64,000 bases of DNA from Amorphophallus konjac (GCA_022559845.1 CM040121.1:510240566-510304565), one strand, 5' to 3'; positions 33,101 through 44,888 are shown, counted from the stretch's first letter. Translations and numbers: made by a program. The notes: generated by a model from the letters alone, not told the origin.

Positions 33101-33774
33101 AATGATTACAGATTTCACACGAGAGATTATGGACGAAGTAAGTCTACGATGAACAGCGGCGTATGTGTTAAGGGAAGTGCATAAAATGAAAATGAACTAG
33201 ACTACTATGGTATTCTTGAGAAAGTCATAGAATTGTAATAACTAGGACAAGACAATCATGTATTCTTATTTAAGTGTCATTGGTTTGATCCTAATTATGT
33301 TCGACATGACACAACATATGGGATTGTTGATGTCAAACATAGGTCTAAACTTAACACATATGAACCGTTCATTTTAGCCACACAAGTCCAGCAAGTGTAT
33401 TATTCTAGCTATTCATCGTCCAAGAATAAAGATTGGTGGTAGTTTGTAGGGTTAAAGTAAAACTTTTTCCTACTTATGAGTTGAATGTGAGCGAAAATGT
33501 CTCAGAGGTTGCCAATGCCGAATATTTTCAATCAGACAAAGTTGGCATTGTAGGTTCCACGCATTTTAATCTGGATGAATCTGATGAGCCATTATCATTA
33601 CGTAAGGGAGATGAAGTGGAAGAAGTCGATCCGATGGAGCTAAATGTTGATGTTAGAGGGGAGGAGGAGTCGGACGAAGAGACGGAGTTCGAATCTTATG
33701 AGGCTACTATGGATGAGGAAGATGAGGTTGAGTTAGATTTATCATCAACATGGGCTGGGATAGATAATATTTGA
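30107..33774 (+). pseudogene. tnp2-type CACTA transposase, decayed
   Basis: Domain order is complete but many stops and frame changes interrupt it. The Transposase-associated domain (about 30107-30360) reads MYRRIVDREV, HIWCPCSGCKN, HLYNKGFVDCYMNWTCHGE. The tnp2 core includes RNVRLDLCTDGFNPFDGS at about 31050 and VMHIEKNIFDNVFNT at about 31755. DUF4218 follows at 32060-32345 (MERLVPIAFRDLLPK, QFFKILCASELR, KIFPPAFFDSMEHLIIHLPY), then DUF4216 at about 33240-33440 (VFLFKCHWFDPNY, EPFILATQVQQVYYSSY). An acidic C-terminus ends in STWAGIDNI at 33772. In active elements this protein binds and cuts CACTA ends. This copy is dead. Confidence 0.85.
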
Positions 33775-33851
33775 TAATTTAGTAAGATATTTTTACATTT
33801 TTGCATAATTTTTAATAACATTTGTAAATCTTATATAATTATGGATTAATA

Positions 33852-34746
33852 TGTGAGGAGGGTAAATCTAGTTTGACCCAAGAACGGCCCACGCACGCGC
33901 GGCCCATTGAAGTTTGGACTCGCTAGACCCAAGCAAGGAACGGACATACATGTTCGGCCCAATAAGAAGATGACCGGCCCAACAAGGCATCGGATTCCAC
34001 GACGCTGATGAAGCCGGCCCAAGTGCAGTTCTCGACGGAGGACACTCCGACGACCGACCGTTTCCCCCACGACTCCAGACTTGACCCCGCAACAGGCGAG
34101 CACGCGCCATGAGTGCAGAAAGACTCGCCTAGGGACCGACCAACGCCGGGGCTATCGCCCTCCAACGGGTAACTCCCACCAACATAGCAGGGAACTTTAC
34201 TCCAACTAAACGAACCCTTCCCTATCAAGGGATGAGGCCCTCGCTCCAGGATAACCCATATAAAAGGGACACCGGCAGTAGAGAAGAGCACGGTAGATTC
34301 TTCTACTAAAAACTCCACGCTACTATGCAAGATGATACTCCTGCCCCAGAGCTTCCTACTGAGAGGAGAGCAACTCGACTAGCAACTACGACGAGAGGAA
34401 CGTCCGGCATATCCAGAGAGCTTCCCCCTCCTACGCGGCCTAACCACCCAACGAGCACTCTCGAGAGCCCATTGGGAGCGGCGAGCACGCGTGTAGAGGA
34501 TCTACATGCCTCCTGGATCGACGACTACGGCCCCTACTTCTCTCTCACCTTGCTCCTCTATATTGCTCAATAATCCCTTACTGACTTAAGCATCGGAGGG
34601 TTGTCCCCTGAGGTAACATCCGGGACTCCTTCCGACGCCCTTCTGGTTCTTGGTGTGTGTAGGCATCCACGGGTGCAAGATGACTTCCCCGATAAATAAA
34701 TAGAGAAGGTGGTACTTGGCCTAGGAACCATTTTCCTACTGCTACA
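33852..34746 (+). repeat. 5' LTR of Tat-3
   Basis: TGTGAGGAGGGTAAATC to TACTGCTACA, about 895 bp, ending four bases before the primer-binding site. A TATAAAAGGG-type box (CCCATATAAAAGGGACACC, about 34256-34267) is the promoter. The exact first base could be 33852 or 33854. The second LTR lies outside, so the border is inferred. Confidence 0.7.
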
Positions 34747-34750
34747 CTTC

Positions 34751-34766
34751 TTGGCGCCGTCTGTGG
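34751..34766 (+). other. Primer-binding site of Tat-3
   Basis: TTGGCGCCGTCTGTGG, the form commonly seen in Tat and related plant gypsy elements. Confidence 0.75.
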
Positions 34767-35145
34767 TAATCATGAGCAAAAAGCTATGGCGCCCCGTGGA
34801 AGCCTCCGCAACGCCAGCAACCGGGGCGGGGTTCCCATCAGGGACCCAACTCTTGTCGGGGATCGCAGGAAGCTTCTTCTGCACACCACCAACAAGAGGT
34901 CACCCCAGGTGACCTAGACGAGCTCCGCTAGGAGAATCCAAGCCCTGGCAGAATTCTGTCGAGAGCTCCAGGACCAGAGGCCCTAGCACCCCCCCCCCCC
35001 CCGAGCGACGGGAGGGCGAGGGAGACTGGGCCGGAGAAAACTTCTGATAGATACGAGAGGCATCCCAGCCCTCCGTCGCAAGAACCCGGTGATTGAGCAG
35101 CGTACCCGCGTCTAGGGGACGCAGCCCTCTCCACTCTAACCCGGA

Positions 35146-35735
35146 GATGGACCGCCGACTCTAGCGCTTTGATGAAATAGAGGACAAGGTCCGGTACCTA
35201 GACGACGTCCTCTTGGCCGCCAAGAACCATGGCCTCATCGACGACTACCAGGACTTCCACGATCCCTTTTCCAAGAAAATCATGGAAGCCCCCATCCCGC
35301 CAAAGCTCCAGCTGCCGTCATTCACCTCCTACGACGGCACCACCGACCCGGCCGACCACCTGCACAGCTTCGAGTCCCACCTAGTGATCCACCGGGCCTC
35401 GGACACCGTGAAGTGCCTAGCGTTCGTCACGACCCTTCGGGAGAACCCCCAAGCATGGTTCGAGTCCCTGCCAGTCGGGACGATCTCCTCCTTCTAGCAG
35501 CTCAAGAAGCTATTCAAGGAGAACTTCGTGGGCTGCCGAAAGGTAGCCAAGTCTGCAGTAACTCTGCTCACCCTCAGGCAGGGGAAGGAAGAGGCGCTAT
35601 GGGACTTCATCTCCTGCTTCCACGCGGAGGCACTCCGGATCCCCCATCTCGACGTCGGCATCGCCACCACGGCGCTCACTCAGGGGACGCGAGACCACAT
35701 CCTCCGACGACCCTTCCAGACCTCCTTGCGCTAGC
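35146..35735 (+). pseudogene. Tat-3 gag
   Basis: Starts ATGGACCGCCGACTCTAG, with a stop in the fifth codon. Recognisable gag blocks are NHGLIDDYQDFHDPFSKKIM, PPKLQLPSFTSYDGTTDPAD, CLAFVTTLRENPQAWFESLP and, in the next open part, FKENFVGCRKVAKSAVTLLT. In-frame TAG at about 35495 and about 35732. Confidence 0.8.
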
Positions 35736-35946
35736 CCAAAAGCACGGGCCTTGCGAGGAGAATACCGTAGCCCTGCGCCGCGCGGCCAGGACCGACCAGC
35801 CTGACCGCAAAAGAGCCACCGACCCATCACACGAGGGCCGAAGCAAGTGAGAGCGACGCGATGGCGATCACCGCGATCGCTCCGAGAAGGAAAGGGGTGA
35901 CTACTGCCACTATACGCCCCTGACGTCCCCGCCGGACCAGATCCTG

Positions 35947-36657
35947 ATGGAGATTCACGAGGAGCCATTCCTCAAATGGCCCTCGCGAATGAAGTCGGAT
36001 CCCAACTCGCGGGATAAGAAGAAGTACTGCCGCTTCCATCGGGACCACGGCCACGACAGCGCCGACTACATCAATCTGAAGGATTCCATCAAGGACCTCG
36101 TACGCAGAGGGCTCCTCGATAAGTTCCTCGCCAAAAATGCCGATAGACGACAAAAGACGCCGCCCCCGATCGACAATCGACCCAATGGAAAGGAGATCAT
36201 GATGATCTCTGGGGGGCCCACTACGGGGGGAGACAATGCGAGCAGAAGGCGTCGGTACGCGACGGCTGTCAACATGACAAATCAAGGCGATGGAACCCCA
36301 AGGGGGTTTTCCCCTTCAGGCCACTCGGGAGACCCCATAGTCTTCTCCGAGGATGACCTTAACGGCGTCACAACGCCCCATTCTGATGCTTTGGTGGTTT
36401 CCACCACCATCAATCAATATACTGTGCATCGCATCCTGGTAGATAATGGAAGTGGACCCGACGTTATCGCGTATGACTGTCTTGTACTCATGGGTGTGGA
36501 CGTATCACGACTTGTGCCATTGCACATGCCGCTGTATGGATTCTCCGGCACGACTATCTGCCCAGAAGGGCGTATCTCGCTCCCGATCACGTTCGGGACG
36601 GCACCAAAGGAGGTAACCTTCCTCAACGACTTTACTATGGTCCGTGCAATGACATGA
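35947..36657 (+). pseudogene. Tat-3 gag C-terminus and aspartic protease
   Basis: Open for 236 codons. KKKYCRFHRDHGHDSADY is the H/C-rich block typical of Tat gag. ILVDNGSGPDVIAYDCLVLM is the protease active-site block; Tat proteases often have DNGS in place of DTGS. A TGA at 36655 interrupts before RT. Confidence 0.8.
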
Positions 36658-37203
36658 TATAATGCCATCATCGGCCGAGTAATCCTCGGCACGCTTCGAG
36701 TCGTCCCTTCCTCCTACCACTAGAAGCTTAAGTTCCCCACCCCCCATAGGGTAGGGGAAGTCCGGGGCGATCAACGGGAGTCCAGGAGGTGCTACCTCAT
36801 CTCCACCCGCGACTGATGCCCCGAAGATGCACCACATGAGAAGAAGGTGAGGACGAAAGATCCAGGTCCAAGCACGACCGCGCCTGCCGAGGACTTATAC
36901 CTCATCCAAGTTGGGGACGACCCAAACAGATCACTGAAGATTGGCGCCACCTTGTCCAAGCACGATAGACAAGCGTACGCAACCTTCCTCGCAGCCAATC
37001 AGGACGTGTTCACTTGGTCGAGGATGAGCTCCCCGGAATTCCCTCGGAGGTCATCACGCACCAACTAAGGTTGGACCCTAACTGCCACCAGGGTACAGTA
37101 ACGTCGAAGACGATGCAACCCCGAGCGACAAGCCATCATCAGGCAGCAAGTGGGCGAGAAATTGTAGTTAGGACTGCTCCGGCCTACCCAGTATCCAGAT
37201 TGG

Positions 37204-38391
37204 GTGGCCAACGTAGTCCTGGTTCCCAAGAGCAACGGGAAGTGGCGGATGTGCGTGGACTACACCGACCTTAACAAAGCCATGCCCAAAGACAGCTTCC
37301 CCATGCCACGGATCTACCAGCTGATTGATGCCACGGTCGGGCATGAAATGCTGAGCTTCCTTGACACCTATTCGGGGTACCATCAGATCAGCATGCACCA
37401 GCCAGACCAAGACAAGACCACGTTCATCACCGATCACGGCTTATACTGCTACACTCGCATGCCGTTCGAGCTGAAGAACGTCGGAGCTACATATCAACGC
37501 CTAGTCAACCACATGTTTGACTCGCAGATCGGCCGCAACATGGAGGTCTACATCGAAGACATGCTCGTGAAGAGCCTCCAAGCAGACGAGCACTTACGCG
37601 ACTTGGCGGAGACCTTCCCCACACTTAGAAGATACAACATGAAACTCAACCCTGCTAAATGTGTATTTGGGGTGCGGTCAGGCAAGTTCCTAGGTTTCCT
37701 CGTCACTCACCGAGGAATCGAAGCCAACGCCGATCAAATCAAAGCAGTATTGGAGATGGAGCGACCCAAGCGGGTGAGGGACGTACAGTGCCTCACCGGG
37801 CGCGTCGCCACTCTGGCCCAGTTCTTATCCCGAGCCGTCGAATGATGTCTACCCTTCTTCCGACTCATCAAGTAGGCTAACCTGGCACCAGAAAAGAAAG
37901 GATGGATCGACTGGGATGAGGAGTGCGAACGGGCATTCGAAGAATTGAAGCGCTACCTGACGACGCCTCCTGTCCTCGCCAAACCCCAAGGGGGGGAACA
38001 GCTGCTCTTGTACCTCTCCGTGACACCCATCACCATGAGTGCTATGCTCACGAGGGAGGAGACAGGAGTCATGAAGCCTGTCTACTATGTCAGCCGAGCA
38101 CTACAGGGTCTGGAATTTCGGTACTCACGGACTAAAAAGTTCGCCCTCGCGTTGATTACAGCTGCTCACAAGTTACGGCCATACTTCCTGGCCCACCCGA
38201 TCGCCGTCCTCACTGATCAGCCCCTCCGGCAAATCCTTCAGAACCCTGATGCCTCCGGAAGACTGGTCAAGTGGGCCATCAAGTTCGGGGAATTCGACAT
38301 CAATTTCCGACCGCGGACAGCGATCAAGGCCCAGGCTCTCGTGAACTTCATCGCCGAATGCACCCTACCTGCCAAGGATTCACCTGAGTAG
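37204..38391 (+). pseudogene. Tat-3 reverse transcriptase and first RNase H
   Basis: RT blocks: KWRMCVDYTDLNKAMPKDSF, LDTYSGYHQI, then VYIEDMLVKS, in which the catalytic YVDD is YIED, a change at the first catalytic Asp position. GKFLGFLVTHRGIEANADQI follows. A TGA at 37844 separates RT from RNase H (KPVYYVSRALQGLEFRYSRT, LRQILQNPDASGRLVKWAIK), which ends in TAG. Not functional. Confidence 0.85.
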
Positions 38392-38800
38392 TCCTCAGAG
38401 CCCGCTTGGGAGCTATACGTCAATGGATCCTCCTGCGTCGTGGGCAGCGGCGCGGGGCTAATCTTACTCTCACTAGAAGGAGTGGAGCTACAGTACGCCC
38501 TGCGTTTCAATTTCCCGACCATGAACAACATGGCCGAGTACGAAGTGCTCCTTTCAGGGTTACGCATGGCAAAACACCTGGGGGCGTCAAGCGTGAGAGC
38601 ATACAGTGACTCCATGCTCATCGCCAACCAGGTCAGGGGGGAGTTTGAGGCCCGAGACCCCTCCATGATGAAATATTTAGAGAAGGCCAAGGCCGCGGCG
38701 AATGAGTTCGCCCACTTTGAAGTGGTACACATCCCACGTGAGGAGAACATCCAAGCAGACCCCCTATCCCGCCTAGCGTTAGTCACTACGGTCTCCAGCT
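38392..38800 (+). pseudogene. Tat-3 archaeal-type second RNase H
   Basis: YVNGSSCVVGSGAGLILLS (first catalytic Asp replaced by Asn), MNNMAEYEVLLSGLRMAKHL (Glu), YSDSMLIANQV (Asp) and IPREENIQADPLSRLA. Confirms the Tat lineage. Confidence 0.8.
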
Positions 38801-38951
38801 CGAGGTTAATACTGATAGAGGAATTGTCAACTCCGAGCATAGACGATCCAGCGCTCCCGGTAAATGCCATCGACTACGAACCCTCCTGGATCCTCTACTC
38901 GATTTCCTCCTTCGGCAGCAGCTCCCCGGCGACAACGCCAAAGCGCGGCGC

Positions 38952-40118
38952 ATGCGGGTGAGAGCGGCCCACTTCACTATGGTGGACGGCCGACTATATC
39001 GCCGATCCCTCTCAGCTCCTCTACTCAAGTGCCTCTTCTCCACGGAAGCCAACAAGGCCATCCAGGAAGTCCATGAAGGACTCTGCGGAAGTCATGTGGG
39101 AGGACGAGCACTCGTGAGGACGCTTATCCGACAAGGGTATTGGTGGCCCACCTTGCAGCAAGATTGCCTCAACTACGTCTGAAGGTGACCCCAATGCCAG
39201 AAATACTCCCACCTACACCACCAGCCGGTGACACAGCTCCACACCTTGACGGAGCCTCGCCCGTTTGTGCGGTGGGGGATCGACATACTGGGGCCCTTCC
39301 CTGAGGCACAAGGGAGGAAGAAATTCCTCATTGTCGCCATCGACTACTTCACCAAATGGATCCAAGCCGAGCCATTGGGAAAAATAACAGGCGAAGTAGC
39401 CTGGAAATTTATGCTACGGAGCATCATTTACCAGTTTGGGATCCCCAGGGTTCTCACTACCGACAATGGCAGATAGTTCGGGAGCACCACCTTTCAGAAG
39501 AAGTGCTCGGAGTTGGGGATCTGGAACCACTACACCTCAGTGGGACATCCCCAAGCCAACGGGTTGGTGAAAAATGCCAACTGAACCCTACTCCACGGCA
39601 TCAAGACTCGCTTGGACCAAGCAGGCGACGCATGGATTGATTCAATCCCCAGCATCCTATGGGCCCACCGGACCACCGCTAGAGCCGCCACCGGGGAGAC
39701 GCCCTTTCATCTCGCTTACAGAACTGAGGCAGTAGTCCCGATGGAGATATCCAACCCCTCGTTATGAGTGGGGCATTTTGATGAGGCCCGAAACAACCAG
39801 GCAATGCAAGAAAACCTGGACTTGCTCGAAGAAAGAAGAGCCAACTCCCAGATAAAGCTTGCGACATATCAGCAGAAGCCGACGTAGTATTATAATGCCC
39901 GAGTTAAGGAGCGACACTTCTTTCCCGGGGATCTGGTCCTACGGCGAGCAAGCGTGGCTGACCCGCGAGGTGCCGCAGGGAAACTCGCACCTAATTGGGA
40001 AGGCCCATACCTTGTAGCAAAAGCTCTTGGCAAAGGAGCGTATATGCTAGTGACGCTTGGGGGGAGAGAGGTACCCAGGATGTGGAACTCCATCAACCTC
40101 AGGAAGTTCTTCCAGTGA
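38952..40118 (+). pseudogene. Tat-3 integrase
   Basis: HHCC: EVHEGLCGSHVGGRALVRTL and GYWWPTLQQDCLNYV. Core: RWGIDILGPFPEAQGRKKFL, VAIDYFTKWIQAEPLGKITG, GIPRVLTTDNGR. A stop follows, then a shifted remainder with GHPQANG-like and FHLAYRTEAVVPME-like blocks, and the C-terminal WEGPYL-type tail near 40000. Multiple stops. Confidence 0.8.
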
Positions 40119-40154
40119 AACGTCACCAGCCGTACTCCACTAGGGTAAGTTGCC

Positions 40155-41062
40155 CATGAATAAAGAAGAAGGTAGCCTAAGGGTTTCCTAGAGGCGAGCA
40201 CCGCTCCCCTTGAAAATAAAGAAGGTGGCCTAAGGGTTCCTTAGAGGCGAGCACCGCTCCCCTTGAAAATGAAAGAGATAACCCCCTTGAAAATGAAAGA
40301 GATAACCTAAGGGTTTCCTAGAGGCGAGCACCACTCCCCTTGAAAATGAAAGAGGTAACCTAAGGGTTCCCTAGAGGTGAGCACCGCTCCCCTTAAAAAT
40401 GAAGAAGGTGGCCTAAGGGTTCCCTAGAGGTGAGCACAGCTCCCCTTGAAAACAAAAGAGGTAACCTAAGGGTTTCCTAGAGGCGAGCACCACTCCCCTT
40501 GAAAATGAAAGCGGTAACCTAAGGGTTTCCTAGAGGCAAGCACTGCTCCCCTTGAAAACGAAAGAGGTAACCTAAGGGTTCCCTAGAGGTGAGCACCGCT
40601 CCCCTTGAAAATGAAGAAGGTGGCCTAAAGGTTCTCTAGAGGCGAGCACCGCTCCCCTTGAAAATGAAAGAGGTAACCTAAGGGTTTCCTAGAGGGGAGC
40701 GGTCGTCTCTCCCCTTGAAAATGAAAGAGATAACCTAAGGGTTTCCTAGAGGCGAGCACCGCTCCCCTTGAAAATGAAAGAGATAACCTAAGGGTTCCCT
40801 AGAAGCGAGCACCGCTCCCCTTGAAAACGAGAAGGTAGCCTAAGGGTTTTCTAGAGGTGAGCATCGCTCCCCTTGAAAACAAAGAGGTAACCTAAGGTTT
40901 CCCTAAAGGCGAGCACCGCTCCCCTTGAAAACAAGTAGGTGACCTAAGGGTTCCCTAGAAGCGTGCACCACTCCCCTTGAAAATGAAGAGGTGACCTAAG
41001 GGTTCCCTAGAGGCGAGCACCGCTCCCCTTGAAAATGAAAAGGTAACCTAAGGGTTCCCGCG
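40155..41062 (+). repeat. Minisatellite, 17 copies of a 52-57 bp unit in Tat-3
   Basis: Unit: GTAACCTAAGGGTTTCCTAG, then AGGCGAGCACCGCTCCCCTT and GAAAATGAAAGAG. I count 17 occurrences of the CCTAAGG core. Copies alternate between GAAAATGAAAGAGGTAACC and GAAAATGAAGAAGGTGGCC forms. It lies directly after the integrase, where other Tat elements carry extra genes. Confidence 0.95.
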
Positions 41063-41349
41063 GAGGACACGAGCACTGTGGAAGACGAGCATAGAGGATC
41101 GCCTAAGAAAGCATGCAGAAGAACTCCAGCAAAAGGTACACATCAATATTGGCTCAGACTCAAAGAATTTATATTTCTTTAGTCAAAGTACTGTGGACAC
41201 TAAAAAATTTTCACCCCATGTTTACATGCAGGGGGATATAGAAGAGGAGAAAAGATAAGAGAAGATGAGAAGAAGAAAAGAAGAAAAGGAAGCCCCTCAA
41301 GTGCCCTTCCAACGGCACACACTCTTGGGTGCCTCTCCAACGGCACACA
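41063..41349. other. Tat-3 spacer before the nested insertion
   Basis: No gene. CCAACGGCACACA occurs twice (about 41309 and 41338); the second copy abuts the inserted LTR. Confidence 0.5.
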
Positions 41350-43977
41350 TGTAATATCCCAGACCTTTCGGATCTTTCTTCGTGGGTCCTGGATCTGGTT
41401 TCTTGGAGTGTCCGGCTCCGTTGTATCCAAAATTTTGTTTCGGACATCTTTTGTGTTCGAATCGGCACGATCCGGAGTTGTTTCGGAGGCCCAGAAGCCT
41501 TCCGCGGCTTTTTTCGCGTGTGTTTTCCAATTTCTGGTATGTGTTTCGACAATTCCTTCGGAACCTCACTGCGGGTGAACCGGGTCGTTCACCTGGGCAC
41601 GAGTGGTACCGTTGTGATCGGTGCGTTCTGAGGATCCCGGAAATGTAATTTTTAATTTTTTGGTATTTTTTTAGAATTTCTGGATTTTCTATAAATGCCT
41701 AATTCTTTTCTTTTCTTTTTCCTTCTTCTTCTTCCTTTCTTCTTCTTCCTCCCTCATGACCGTGGCTGCCCCCCCTCTCTCTCTTTCTCCCGTTCAAGCG
41801 CGGTGACCTCCGTTTTGGCTGTAGACGGCGGCGGTGCGACGGCGCGAGGACGTGGGTGACGACGAGGTGATCGTGCGGGCGTGTGGCAAGCGTGGGTAGC
41901 GTGGGAAGGCGAGGTTCTAACAGCGTTCTTCGTGAGATTGAGCTCGGATCGGCACGTCTCGTTGCGAACCAGAGATAGGGTGACGTTCCCTAGCCTCTTG
42001 CCTTTCTTCCCCGAGAGTTTTAGCTCGAGACGAGGTCGAGAGGGGTTATTTTCGCGCCGGGAAGGGTCGTTCATGCTTTGGGGAGTGACCGCCCGATCCA
42101 TCATTTTAAGCCGTGATTCCACGTTTCGGGAGCGTAGAATCATGCTAAGGGGCTTAGGGGTCGATTTCCTTTCGTTTCCCCCTTCGTGGGGTTTGTTTTG
42201 AGGTTGGAATGGGCGATTCCGATGAGGTTTGCCGCTTTCACGCCGGTGAGCGATGTGCGGTCGAACCAGTGGCCGCACAACCCTTGTGCGGCGCTGTTCT
42301 GGCCGCTCATCGGCTCGGCGCACTGTGGCTGGGCTCGGTGCGCAGTGGGCTCGTGCGGTCTATCGTGGGACCGCACATCCTGAAGTGCGGCCCCATAACG
42401 ACCGCCCAACCCTGGGTTTTTGACCGTTAATTATTACCGTTATGCAGTGCACCGGGATGTGCGGCCAGGATCTAGCCGCATAACCCCTCGTGTGGCCAGG
42501 GGCTGGCCGTACGTAGTCTGGTGCCGTTGCCTGGGTGTGCGGCCAGATCTGGACCGCACAACCCTTGAACGGTCAAACCATAGCCGCTCTTCCCTAGTAC
42601 GGCTACGGCCTAACCGTTCAGGTTTTATTACCATTGGGAGACGAACGGCCATGAGCGGACCGTTCATCACCCACGTGTGGCCAGGAGCTTGCGGCACATC
42701 AGTTGAACGGGCTCGTGGTGGCCGTTCATCTGCCGTTTGGACATGGGGTAGAATGGTCACGTCCTGACCGTTTAAACTTGGTGCGACCCCGGTATGACCG
42801 CACAACCCTGAGCGGCCCAAGGTGGACCGATCAAGGGGACAGGTCGTGTCGGCTTGTCTCTCGCCGTACCGAGCAGTACCGGGAGAGGTTGTTGTCGGCT
42901 TGTGTCGCCGTGCAACTGTGATTTGTACGAGGGGCGTTCCTCGTACCGTCCGGTTGTGACGTTATTTTCCGTTGACTTGAGAGTCTACTCCGTTAGTGAC
43001 CCTCCACTAGTCGTAGCCTTCTTACATGCGTGTGGTCCTACCAGGGAGTGGTGGAGAGGCTACCCTAAGGACGGTTTTGGACTAGTTTCCGTCGGGCCCC
43101 TCGTCGTTAGCCAGAGTCCGGCTACGGGGGAAAATCGGTCAGAGGGCCAGACCTAGGATGCATGGTCTGTGTGTGCACACGTGGTTGGGGGCGGTTGGAC
43201 CTACGCCAATGGGCGTGACCCCAGCTAGTCGCTCGTTGTGGTTCTTGTTCGGTGTCCGTGCCTTTGGTAGGCGCTACCACGTCAGGCAATTCACCCGCGG
43301 TGCGGTGAAAGACGTCAGGGGATGCTACCGACTGTGCTTCTAGTGGGAGGTACTCCTGTCGAGTCGGGAGTGTCAGATTGTCAATCGTGCGGCTTTGACC
43401 TTCGAGTTTTGTCGTGTCGGCCGTGGTGTTCCGGTCGTTTCCCGTGGCACGAGTGCCGGTTCGCGTGCCGTGAGACTGGTGTTTTGTAGATGGCAGGGTT
43501 CCCCTTTCTGAGGTACTCGCTTACTGCTAGCGTAGTGGTTTCTCCGTTTACGAGGTAGGGTTCGAGTGATCCCTATTGAGTCTTGTTCTGAGACTCATTC
43601 CCTGCGTATTTTCACCGTGTTTCAGGTGAGGCGGGGCTTCAGGGGAGCGCGTCTGAGGCTCAGCGTGGTTCAAGTGCCCATCGTTAGTGCCAAAGGTCAG
43701 AGCCGGGGTATGTCCCGTGTAGCTATACTTTTCTTTCTTGTCTCTGTACTAGTTGTGGGCTAATGTTGTCTTTCTATTTGTTATCTTGTGGACCATGTAA
43801 AATGTTAATGTATTTGGTGCTTAATTATATAAACTATTTAGTTTCCGTAATTACCTGTGATACTTGTGTAGTTTTCACACCATCCTTCTAACCCTTCCGA
43901 GTCTTCGGATTTGTGAGTGGTGGTACGAGTCTCGGGTTATCGGGCCTTCCCAGTAATCGGATTCTCGGGTCGTTACA
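41350..43977 (+). repeat. 5' LTR of the Tekay-like element
   Basis: TGTAATATCCCAGACC to TCGGGTCGTTACA. A TATA-like TTTTCTATAAATGCC lies at about 41686. The middle third carries a CGG-N11-CCG palindrome array. The start agrees with the common TGTAATATCCC opening of such LTRs; the second LTR is not in view. Confidence 0.75.
42257..42830. repeat. About 15 palindromes of CGG-N11-CCG geometry in the Tekay-like LTR
   Basis: Examples: GCGGCCAGATCTGGACCGC, ACGGCCATGAGCGGACCGT, ACGGCTACGGCCTAACCGT, ACGGTCAAACCATAGCCGC. Arms are (A/G)CGG and CCG(T/C), and the spacer is 11 in nearly all (12 in two). Many copies extend the arms to GTGCGG / CCGCAC. Same geometry as the arrays in Tat-2. Confidence 0.85.
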
Positions 43978-43979
43978 GC

Positions 43980-43991
43980 TGGTATCAGAGT
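43980..43991 (+). other. Primer-binding site of the Tekay-like element
   Basis: TGGTATCAGAGT, complementary to initiator methionine tRNA apart from the last base, two bases after the LTR. Confidence 0.85.
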
Positions 43992-44139
43992 GCGGTTGTG
44001 GAATTATACGAGAATCATAGGTAATTGTAGTGGTCCACTTGTCCACAGCAATGATGTACAGTTGACACTGGCATCGGGCATCGTGTGTTTTTCTTAACCT
44101 TGTTGTTCCATGTTTGCTGTCTTTGCTTCAGGTGCGAGT

Positions 44140-44888
44140 ATGGTGCCGAGGCGGGCGACTTGCTCTCAGCAGGGGCAGTCGGCTAGAGGTCAGGAGATCC
44201 TACAGGAGGTTCAACAGGAGCAGGAGGAGCAGCATAGAGTGCCACTTCCGGCCACCGAGGCAGTGGATGCTGTGAGGTGTCCGGGGGCCAGAGGATTTCT
44301 TTCATGGCATGTACCAGCTTATGTCGCAGCAGTTCGGCGGAGAGGCTGGTGAGGGCTCGTCGACCAGGGGTGGGCCAGGCCGAGCAGTGAGGGATTTCTT
44401 GCAGTTCCACCTCCTTTCTATGGTGGTCAGCCAGACCCCTGATTTGGCTCGAGATTGGCTCGACGAGATGGAGCGGGTGTTCAGTTCAGACGGTGTGCTG
44501 CAGAGGACAGAGTGATGTTAGGCCTACAACCAGTTACAGGGTACGGCTCGAGCGTGGTGGTCTTCCGAGTGGAAGACGTCTTTTCAGTCGCGTCCCCTTG
44601 AGCAGATTGCGTGGGGCGACTTCGTCAGCGCTTTTGAGCGTACGTACTGCCCAGAGTATATTGCGACGTAGCGGATGCGTGAGTTTTTAGAGTGGTCAGG
44701 GCGACATGTCCGTGTTGCAGTACATGGCCCGATTTGTTGAGCTGGGTCGGTATGCACCTCATATCATGGAGCATGAGAGGGTGAGGACCGCGCAGTTTGT
44801 GCAGGGCTTGAGGCTGGAGCTGAGGCACCATTTGATCGCGAATGGGGCCACTGATCTAGAGACAGCGTCTCGTGTTGCGATTTCCTAG
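44140..44888 (+). pseudogene. Tekay-like gag, broken and interrupted
   Basis: A start block MVPRRATCSQQGQSARGQ, then in shifted frames FFHGMYQLMSQQFGGE, PDLARDWLDEMERVF, YNQLQGTARAWWSSEW, WGDFVSAFERTYCPEYI and LRLELRHHLIANGATDLETA: the usual retrotransposon-gag order. Frame changes and stops separate the blocks, and the Tat-2 insertion removes the rest. Confidence 0.75.

Larger units (their letters stand above)
27423..33851 (+). mobile_element. CACTA-3 transposon with tnp2 transposase, 3' end lost
   Basis: Opens CACTACAAGAAAAAATAG at 27423, followed by subterminal motifs of the type GACGGA / TCCGTCGG / TTTCGACGG up to about 27610. A decayed tnp2 gene fills 30.1-33.8 kb. The right terminus is not seen; Tat-3's LTR starts 78 bases past the transposase stop. 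Confidence 0.8.
33852..41349 (+). mobile_element. Tat-3: Ty3/gypsy Tat-lineage element, degraded
   Basis: Has a 5' LTR, a primer-binding site (TTGGCGCCGTCTGTGG), gag, protease, RT, RNase H, archaeal-type second RNase H and integrase in order, then a tandem-repeat tail. The double RNase H is the Tat hallmark. Stops and shifts occur throughout. No PMD or DUF7745-like gene and no palindrome arrays are seen. Its 3' LTR is not in the window; a Tekay-like element has inserted at 41350. Confidence 0.85.

Noticed and set aside
35413..36285. Alternative ORFs within Tat-3 gag
   Set aside because: GC-rich shadows of the gag and protease frame, which has recognisable blocks.
41200..41569. Minus-strand ORFs of 76-113 codons across the Tat-3/Tekay junction
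   Set aside because: They cross the LTR border at 41350, so they cannot be ancestral genes.
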